Shown piece by piece: positions 59,248 through 64,000 of a stretch of DNA of 64,000 nucleotides. The notes below the pieces were generated by a model. That model was given only the letters and a program-made list of their open reading frames with translations, did not search any database and was not told where the DNA came from. A program made the position numbers and the translations under genes. The first letter of the stretch is position 1. Each line of letters starts with the position of its first letter. The stretch comes from Desulfomicrobium escambiense DSM 10707 (GTDB lineage Bacteria; Desulfobacterota; Desulfovibrionia; Desulfovibrionales; Desulfomicrobiaceae): assembly GCF_000428825.1 (NCBI RefSeq), contig NZ_AUAR01000007.1:124001-188000 (forward strand), read 5' to 3'.

Positions 59248-59747
59248 AGCACTCGGCGGACGCAATGCCCGTCGCCGCCCAAACCGCCGTTCGAACTCCA
59301 GGCCTGCCTCACCCGCACGTCCCCGCCCGGGTCATGCGTCACGTCAATTCATGCCGCTTCTTACATATTTCTACGAAAAAACATTGATTCGCACTGAAGT
59401 TTCAGTGTATCGTCTTGTAAAATTCATTATTTTCTATTTACATTACTGAAATATTAACAATTTTAAATTCAAGCATCCGTTTTTCGCAATGACGAGACTT
59501 CTGAGATGCATGTCATTATTCTCGATGACAGAAGCGTCATATCCTTCATACATGCTCATTAATGATATTTTTTCGCAATAAAGACACCCTGATTTGCCGC
59601 CATGACATCACAGCCCGCAACAAACATCTCGCATTCCGCACAGGGCCGCGCACACGGCAATTCGGAGTCACGGCCCGGACGGCAGATTTCCGGCAGGCTC
59701 GCCGAATATTCCCGTACAACAGCCATCGAAACGGAAGGGGGAATTCG
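59248..59747. other. AT-rich non-coding gap upstream of the cytochrome genes
   Basis: Five hundred bases without a credible gene, with an AT-rich core (about 59380-59580) unlike the rest of the window. It holds a near-perfect palindrome at 59392-59407 (CACTGAA-GT-TTCAGTG). The promoter of the cytochrome pair must be in this stretch, but I cannot assign boxes. Its composition suggests acquired or regulatory DNA. Confidence 0.6.
59392..59407. promoter_or_regulatory. Candidate operator upstream of the cytochrome pair
   Basis: CACTGAA (59392-59398) and TTCAGTG (59401-59407) are exact inverted halves around GT, in the AT-rich gap. It is 340 bases before the nrfH-like ATG. The regulator is unknown. 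Confidence 0.4.
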
Positions 59748-60299
59748 ATGAAAAAATTCCTGAAACCGACCCTCTTGATCGTATTTGGGATTGTGATCGG
59801 TTTTCCAATCTTCAGCATGACATACTACACCATGGTGAGGACAAGCACTCCGCAATTCTGCGCATCGTGCCACGAAATCCAGTGGGCCTACGATACCTGG
59901 AAGACATCGACGCATGTGAACAACCTTCAAGGCTTTGTAGCGGACTGCATGGATTGTCACCTTCCTGCGCCGCATGACACGGTGAATTTCTTCTATATGA
60001 AGACTGTGCATGGAATCAAAGACGTCGTCGCGCATTTCATGATGGATTCTCCAGATGACTACGACCATGGGGAAAACCGCAGGAAAGCCTACGCGTCATT
60101 CAAAAATGACCAATGTCTCAAATGTCACCGCAACATCCAATACATCCCCAACAAGCGAGGAGCGATGCTCGCTCACAAGCAGGTTCTCTATCCAATGGCA
60201 GGCATGGAGAAACGCTGCGTGGAATGCCACTACGACCTCGTGCATAACAACAGAAAAATCTACGACTACCACAGACTCGACTTGATCGCCAAAAGGTGA
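59748..60299 (+). CDS. NapC/NrfH-family tetrahaem membrane cytochrome c
   Basis: 183 residues: one N-terminal membrane anchor (about 8-30) and four CxxCH sites: CASCH (38-42), CMDCH (67-71), CLKCH (123-127), CVECH (157-161). NapC/NrfH proteins take electrons from menaquinol and pass them to a periplasmic oxidoreductase; here the partner is the octahaem protein 36 bases downstream, as in HaoCA of epsilonproteobacteria. ATG 59748 is chosen over an upstream ATG at 59562, which lacks an anchor. Codon choice is more AT-rich than its neighbours. Confidence 0.9.
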   Translation: MKKFLKPTLLIVFGIVIGFPIFSMTYYTMVRTSTPQFCASCHEIQWAYDTWKTSTHVNNLQGFVADCMDCHLPAPHDTVNFFYMKTVHGIKDVVAHFMMDSPDDYDHGENRRKAYASFKNDQCLKCHRNIQYIPNKRGAMLAHKQVLYPMAGMEKRCVECHYDLVHNNRKIYDYHRLDLIAKR

Positions 60300-60335
60300 A
60301 TATTTTCGACACGACAATTCTCAAGGAGGGAAGGA

Positions 60336-61718
60336 ATGAAACACGCTGTATTTTCGATCCTCATCACCCTTTTTCTGCTCTGCCTTGCGTCCGGCGTCGG
60401 AGCGGACATGAGCAAGGTCAAGGAGTTCCGCATCGAACGCGGCATGTCCGAACAGGCCAAAGCCTGCATCGAGTGCCACAAGACAGAGACTCCCGGCCTC
60501 TTCGCCGACTGGGCGGGCAGCCGCCACGCCAACGCCAACATCAGCTGCCTGGACTGCCATCAGGCCGAGGAACATGACGCCGACGTTTCCGACCCCCACT
60601 ACAAGCAGTACCAGCGGGACGACAACAAGTGGGGCAAGCAGGAATACCGCGTTCCCGTCGCCGCGGCGGTCACGCCCAAAGACTGCTCACGCTGCCACCC
60701 CGACGAGGTCAAGCAGTACGGCCGGAGCAAGCACGCCAACACCATCGAGATCATGTGGAAAATCGACCCCTGGCTCAACAAGGGCATGAACAGCGACTGG
60801 GAGCGCACGGCAGGCTGCTACTACTGCCACGGGACCGTGCTGAAGAAGGACGCCAAGGGCAACCTCGACGCATCGACCTGGCCCAACGTGGGCGTGGGCC
60901 GCGTGAACATGGACGGTTCCCTGGGCAGCTGCACCTCCTGCCACACCAGGCACCGCTTCTCCGTGGCCGAGGCACGCAAGCCGGAGGCATGCGGTCAGTG
61001 CCACCTCGGCCCCGACCACCCGCAAATCGAAATCTACACCGAGTCCAAGCACGGCGCCATCACCGAGACCAACAAGCATGAATATCGCTGGGACGCCGCT
61101 CCGGGCACCTGGACGGCCGGCGTCGACTACCGTTCGCCAAGCTGCGCGGCCTGCCACATGTCCGGCTCGGGCGAAGTCATCGGCTCGCATGACGTCACCG
61201 AGCGCCTCGGCTGGGAGCTGCAGGCCCCGCTGACCGTCCGGCCCCAGGACTTCGCGGCCTTTCCGGCCAAGACCAACTGGCAGGACGAACAGGAAAAGAT
61301 GAAGAAGGTCTGCGTGCAGTGTCACAGCAAGAGCTGGGTGGACGCGCACTACGTCAAGACCGACCAGTCCGTGACCGAGTACAACGAGGTCTACTACAAG
61401 CCCGCCAAAGCCATGCTCGACGACTTGTACGCCAAAGGCCTTCTCGACAGCGGAAAATTCTTCGACGAGAAGCTCGAGGTCGAGTTCTACGAGCTCTGGC
61501 ATCACGAAGGCCGCCGGGCCCGCATGGGCACGGCCATGATGGCCCCGGATTACACGTGGTGGCATGGTTTCTACGAATGCAAGCACCGCTACAACAACTT
61601 CATGGCCGAGGCGCGCCACCTCATCGCCACAGGCACCAAGGCCGAGATCTTCAAGGATTTCCCCAACGCCAACGGCGACACCACCAAGCCGCAGGTCATC
61701 TTCGGATCCAAGCAGTAG
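60336..61718 (+). CDS. Octahaem HAO-like cytochrome c
   Basis: 460 residues: signal peptide (1 to about 23, ending GVGA) and eight CxxCH motifs at about residues 44, 71, 117, 161, 199, 219, 270 and 326. The spacing and the late YTWWHGFYECKHRYNNFMAEARHL match the hydroxylamine oxidoreductase family, including epsilonproteobacterial Hao, which is thought to reduce nitrite or hydroxylamine. It is not a pentahaem NrfA. Paired with the NrfH-like gene it forms a menaquinol-linked reductase. I cannot tell by eye whether the P460 cross-linking Tyr is kept. Confidence 0.88.
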   Translation: MKHAVFSILITLFLLCLASGVGADMSKVKEFRIERGMSEQAKACIECHKTETPGLFADWAGSRHANANISCLDCHQAEEHDADVSDPHYKQYQRDDNKWGKQEYRVPVAAAVTPKDCSRCHPDEVKQYGRSKHANTIEIMWKIDPWLNKGMNSDWERTAGCYYCHGTVLKKDAKGNLDASTWPNVGVGRVNMDGSLGSCTSCHTRHRFSVAEARKPEACGQCHLGPDHPQIEIYTESKHGAITETNKHEYRWDAAPGTWTAGVDYRSPSCAACHMSGSGEVIGSHDVTERLGWELQAPLTVRPQDFAAFPAKTNWQDEQEKMKKVCVQCHSKSWVDAHYVKTDQSVTEYNEVYYKPAKAMLDDLYAKGLLDSGKFFDEKLEVEFYELWHHEGRRARMGTAMMAPDYTWWHGFYECKHRYNNFMAEARHLIATGTKAEIFKDFPNANGDTTKPQVIFGSKQ

Positions 61719-61739
61719 CCATCTGCGCCACGAACGAAA

Positions 61740-61772
61740 GCGGGGATTCGGGCTTGATGCCCGCATCCCCGC
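61740..61772 (+). terminator. Hairpin after the octahaem gene
   Basis: GCGGGGAT (61740-61747) and ATCCCCGC (61765-61772) close a stem extended by CGGGC/GCCCG around TTGAT. It lacks a good T-run, so termination is likely but not certain. Confidence 0.6.
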
Positions 61773-61830
61773 TTCCCTATTTCCGGCGCCCCCCGCCGCA
61801 GCGTGGGCCGGTATCGGGCAGGCGGAACCG

Positions 61831-62982
61831 TCACCGGCCCATGGCCCGTCTCAGGATGGACGTCAGCCGGTCATGGTCCAGGGCCACCGGATTGCCTTTC
61901 ATGCTCGACGCCGCGGCGGCCTTGCGCGCAGCCTCGTCCACACGCTCGTCGTCCAGCCCGAGCGCGCGCAGGTCCCTGATCCCGAGGTCGGCGCACAGCG
62001 AACGGACGAACCGGACCCCGGCCGAGGCGTCCCTCTGTCCCGTCAGCAACCGGCTCGCCTCGGCATAGCGGTCCAGGGCCGGATGGTCCGGATCGGCAGC
62101 GTACAGGGCCGCGATGTTGGCCTCCATGACGTGCGGGAGCAGCGCTGCGCAGATCTCGCCGTGGGCGGCGCCGAGCATGGCGCCCAGGGGCGCGGCGAAC
62201 CCGTGCACGGCCCCGAGCTTGGCGTTGGCCAGGGCCATGCCCGAGAAGAGGCTGGCCAGAGCCATGTCCGAACGCGCCGCCAAGTCCGTCCCGTCGGCCA
62301 CGGCCCGGCGCAGGGAGCGTGCGGCGCGGACCATGCCGTCCCGGCACAGGGGGTCGGTCAGGGGGTTGGCGGCGTGGGAGACGAAGGCCTCCATGAGCTG
62401 GGTCAGGGCGTCCATGCCCGTGGCCGCGGTCTGCCTGGGAGGCAGGGTCACGGCCAACTCCGGATCGACCACGGCCAGACGGGGGATCATCTCGGGAGAG
62501 CGCAGGCTGACCTTCACCCCGTGCGCCCCTGACAGCAGCACGGCGTTGGCCGTGACCTCGGAGCCCGTCCCGGCCGTGGTCGGCGCGGCGATCAGGGGCA
62601 GGGGCGGGTGTTCGAGGGGCATGCCCCGCCCCACCACTTCGAGATAGTCGAAGACGTCCCGCGTGTTGGGCACAAGGGCGGCCATGGCCTTGCCCGCGTC
62701 CAGGACGCTACCGCCGCCCACGGCCACGACCGCGTCGCAGCCCCTGGTTCTGGCCGACAGGGCGTGCGCGGCAACGAAAGCGGCTTCGGGCTCTCCCTTT
62801 ACGGGGATGACGAACACGTCGTCCATGACAGCGGACAGCGCTTCGGCCAGCCAGGCGCAGCCTTCGGGCCGGCTTCCGGTCACCAGCAGGCAACGCCTGC
62901 CCAGGCGGGAGGCCTGCGCGGCTATTTCCAGACGCGAGCCGGGGCCGAAAAGAACGCGGGCCGTGGAGAACGTGAACGCCAT
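61831..62982 (-). CDS. Iron-type alcohol dehydrogenase family protein with altered metal site
   Basis: 383 residues. Rossmann NAD motif AVGGGSVLDAGKAMAAL and PTTAGTGSEVTANAVL are those of the Fe-ADH family. In the metal site, D is kept (GMDALTQ), but the following ligand position is Gln rather than His, and the usual AHPLG is AAPLG; a further His (AAHGE) is kept. Such changes occur in a subgroup, so metal binding or substrate may differ. ATG 62982 has GGGAGG upstream. Single gene. The substrate is unknown. Confidence 0.85.
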   Translation of the reverse strand: MAFTFSTARVLFGPGSRLEIAAQASRLGRRCLLVTGSRPEGCAWLAEALSAVMDDVFVIPVKGEPEAAFVAAHALSARTRGCDAVVAVGGGSVLDAGKAMAALVPNTRDVFDYLEVVGRGMPLEHPPLPLIAAPTTAGTGSEVTANAVLLSGAHGVKVSLRSPEMIPRLAVVDPELAVTLPPRQTAATGMDALTQLMEAFVSHAANPLTDPLCRDGMVRAARSLRRAVADGTDLAARSDMALASLFSGMALANAKLGAVHGFAAPLGAMLGAAHGEICAALLPHVMEANIAALYAADPDHPALDRYAEASRLLTGQRDASAGVRFVRSLCADLGIRDLRALGLDDERVDEAARKAAAASSMKGNPVALDHDRLTSILRRAMGR

Positions 62983-63094
62983 GGAACCTCCCATCTGCTC
63001 AAGGACGCGGTACGGCGGGAATCAACCGTCCGGACGGGATGTATACCCGGCCCTGCGCATCGCCACAACCCGGACTTTCCAGCCGCACGCCACG

Positions 63095-63124
63095 AAAAAA
63101 GCCGCGTCCTTGCGGAGGCGGCTT
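63095..63124 (-). terminator. Terminator after the serine acetyltransferase gene
   Basis: On the minus strand AAGCCGC (63124-63118) pairs with GCGGCTT (63105-63099) and runs into TTTTTT (63100-63095). It is 24 bases beyond the stop codon. Confidence 0.85.
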
Positions 63125-63147
63125 CTTTCCCGGCGCAGCGGCAACGC

Positions 63148-63999
63148 CTAAAGGTTGCGGTACATCTTCGCCCCGGGGGGCACGTCGTCCACGACCCACA
63201 TGTTGCCGCCGATGACCGCGCCCTCGCCAATGGTGATGCGGCCGAGGATGGTCGCCCCGGAGTAGACCGTCACGTTGTCCTCGACGATGGGGTGGCGGGC
63301 GATGCCCTTGACCAGGTGCCCGTTCTCGCCCTTGGGGAAGCTCTTGGCTCCCAGGGTCACGCCCTGGTAGAGGCGGACGTTCCGGCCGATGATGCACGTC
63401 TCGCCGATGACCGTGCCCGTGCCGTGGTCGATGAAGAAGGACTCGCCGATGGTCGCGCCGGGATGGATGTCGATGCCCGTGGCCGAGTGGGCCATCTCGC
63501 TGATGATGCGCGGGATGAGCGGTACGCCGAGCTTGTGCAGCTCGTGGGCGATGCGGTGGTTGGTCACGGCCCGGATGGACGGGTAGCAGAAGATGGTCTC
63601 GCCGGGGTTCTTGGCCGCCGGGTCGCCTGCGAAGGCGGCCTGCACGTCCGTGGCCAGCAGCCGGCGCACGTGCGGCAGCGTCTGCAGGAACTGGTTGCAC
63701 ATGCTTTCGGCGCGCACGGCGCAGTCGGCCGAGCAGGCGTGCTCGTCCTTGTCGCAGGCGAAGCAGAAGCCGCGCTCGACCTGCTTGGTCAGCTCGCGGC
63801 GGACCTTCTCCAACTTGGAACCGACGAAATAGGCCATGTTCTCGGGAGTGATGAAGGGCTCCTTGAAAAAGCCGGGGAACAGCACCGAGCGCAGGCGCTC
63901 GACGATGTCCGAGAGGAGCTCCACCGAGGGCATGGGCGAGCCGAAGGACGGCTGGTGGTAGACGCCCATGTAGGATTCCGGGGCGCAGAGGCTTTCCAC
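63148..63999 (-). CDS. cysE: Serine O-acetyltransferase (EpsC/CysE type), 5' end probably outside window
   Basis: 283 residues are visible. The C-terminal left-handed beta-helix is clear: DIHPGATIGESFFIDHGTGTVIGETCIIG, LYQGVTLGAKSF and IGGNMWVVDDVPPGAK. The enzyme makes O-acetylserine for cysteine synthesis. The N-terminal part contains CFACDKDEHACSADC and a later MC, a cysteine-rich stretch not found in classical CysE. The frame reaches the window edge, so a longer N-terminus is likely; the GTG at 63999 may not be the start. Confidence 0.88.
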   Translation of the reverse strand: MESLCAPESYMGVYHQPSFGSPMPSVELLSDIVERLRSVLFPGFFKEPFITPENMAYFVGSKLEKVRRELTKQVERGFCFACDKDEHACSADCAVRAESMCNQFLQTLPHVRRLLATDVQAAFAGDPAAKNPGETIFCYPSIRAVTNHRIAHELHKLGVPLIPRIISEMAHSATGIDIHPGATIGESFFIDHGTGTVIGETCIIGRNVRLYQGVTLGAKSFPKGENGHLVKGIARHPIVEDNVTVYSGATILGRITIGEGAVIGGNMWVVDDVPPGAKMYRNL

Positions 64000-64000
64000 C

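Noticed and set aside
57352-59265. Long minus frame in front of the GNAT gene
   Set aside because: Antisense to the potassium channel gene; the GNAT domain starts at 57351 with a ribosome site.

Overview
The window is a single GC-rich bacterial chromosome segment from a strictly respiratory anaerobe. Gene content points to a sulfate-reducing deltaproteobacterium of the Desulfovibrionales type: a LutC plus LutB-LutA fusion lactate oxidation pair with a sigma-54 promoter, a D-lactate dehydrogenase of FAD plus Fe-S type, an exported CbiK cobaltochelatase, two TRAP transporters, tandem FeoA/FeoB, and an NrfH-like plus octahaem cytochrome pair. This assignment is inference from gene content. I saw no phage, insertion sequence, CRISPR array, rRNA or tRNA.

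Layout. 1-7.5 kb: the tail of a YgiQ-type radical SAM protein, an HU-like protein, then a tightly overlapped chain of pyridoxal/pyridoxamine kinase, HAD phosphatase and mlaEFDCA (phospholipid transport across the envelope), followed by a small amphi-Trp protein. 7.8-11.4 kb (minus): a tetR-dctP-dctQ-dctM TRAP operon with a recognisable promoter and a perfect palindromic operator. 11.5-22.3 kb: a cobalamin riboswitch followed by one long run of cbiK, btuCDF-type ABC transporter, cbiL, cbiA, cbiD, cbiET, a cbiF-cbiG fusion and cbiH. 22.3-28.5 kb: a GT4 glycosyltransferase divergent from a GAF-GGDEF cyclase, then a second TRAP operon with a terminator between dctP and dctQ. 28.8-34.9 kb: lactate oxidation genes. 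35-41.2 kb: a DUF3047-like exported protein, the flagellar hook gene flgE, a DapF-like epimerase, uppP, a CYTH protein, an M29 aminopeptidase and an HPt protein.

41.3-50.7 kb: a DtxR-family regulator with a cysteine cluster, feoA-feoB-feoA, a trio annotated in databases as 'arsenosugar biosynthesis' glycosyltransferases plus a kinase-like protein, a SUI1/YciH protein, and a large hybrid histidine kinase. 50.9-53.8 kb (minus): ilvBN with a valine-rich leader peptide and attenuator, then greA. 54-57.4 kb: a SLOG-like protein, an FAD-dependent dehydrogenase, a HAD hydrolase and a GNAT acetyltransferase. 57.5-64 kb: a GsuK-like potassium channel, an AT-rich gap, the NrfH/HAO-like cytochromes, a Fe-ADH-family dehydrogenase and a serine acetyltransferase cut by the window edge.

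The most unusual observation is the MlaF ATPase at 4212-5402, which carries a C-terminal domain that reads as a degenerate GGDEF domain. Other points worth a second look are the cysteine-tailed DtxR regulator beside feo, the octahaem cytochrome pair behind an AT-rich gap, the two sigma-54 promoters, and the paired palindromic repeats that recur at 31.7 and 50.7 kb.
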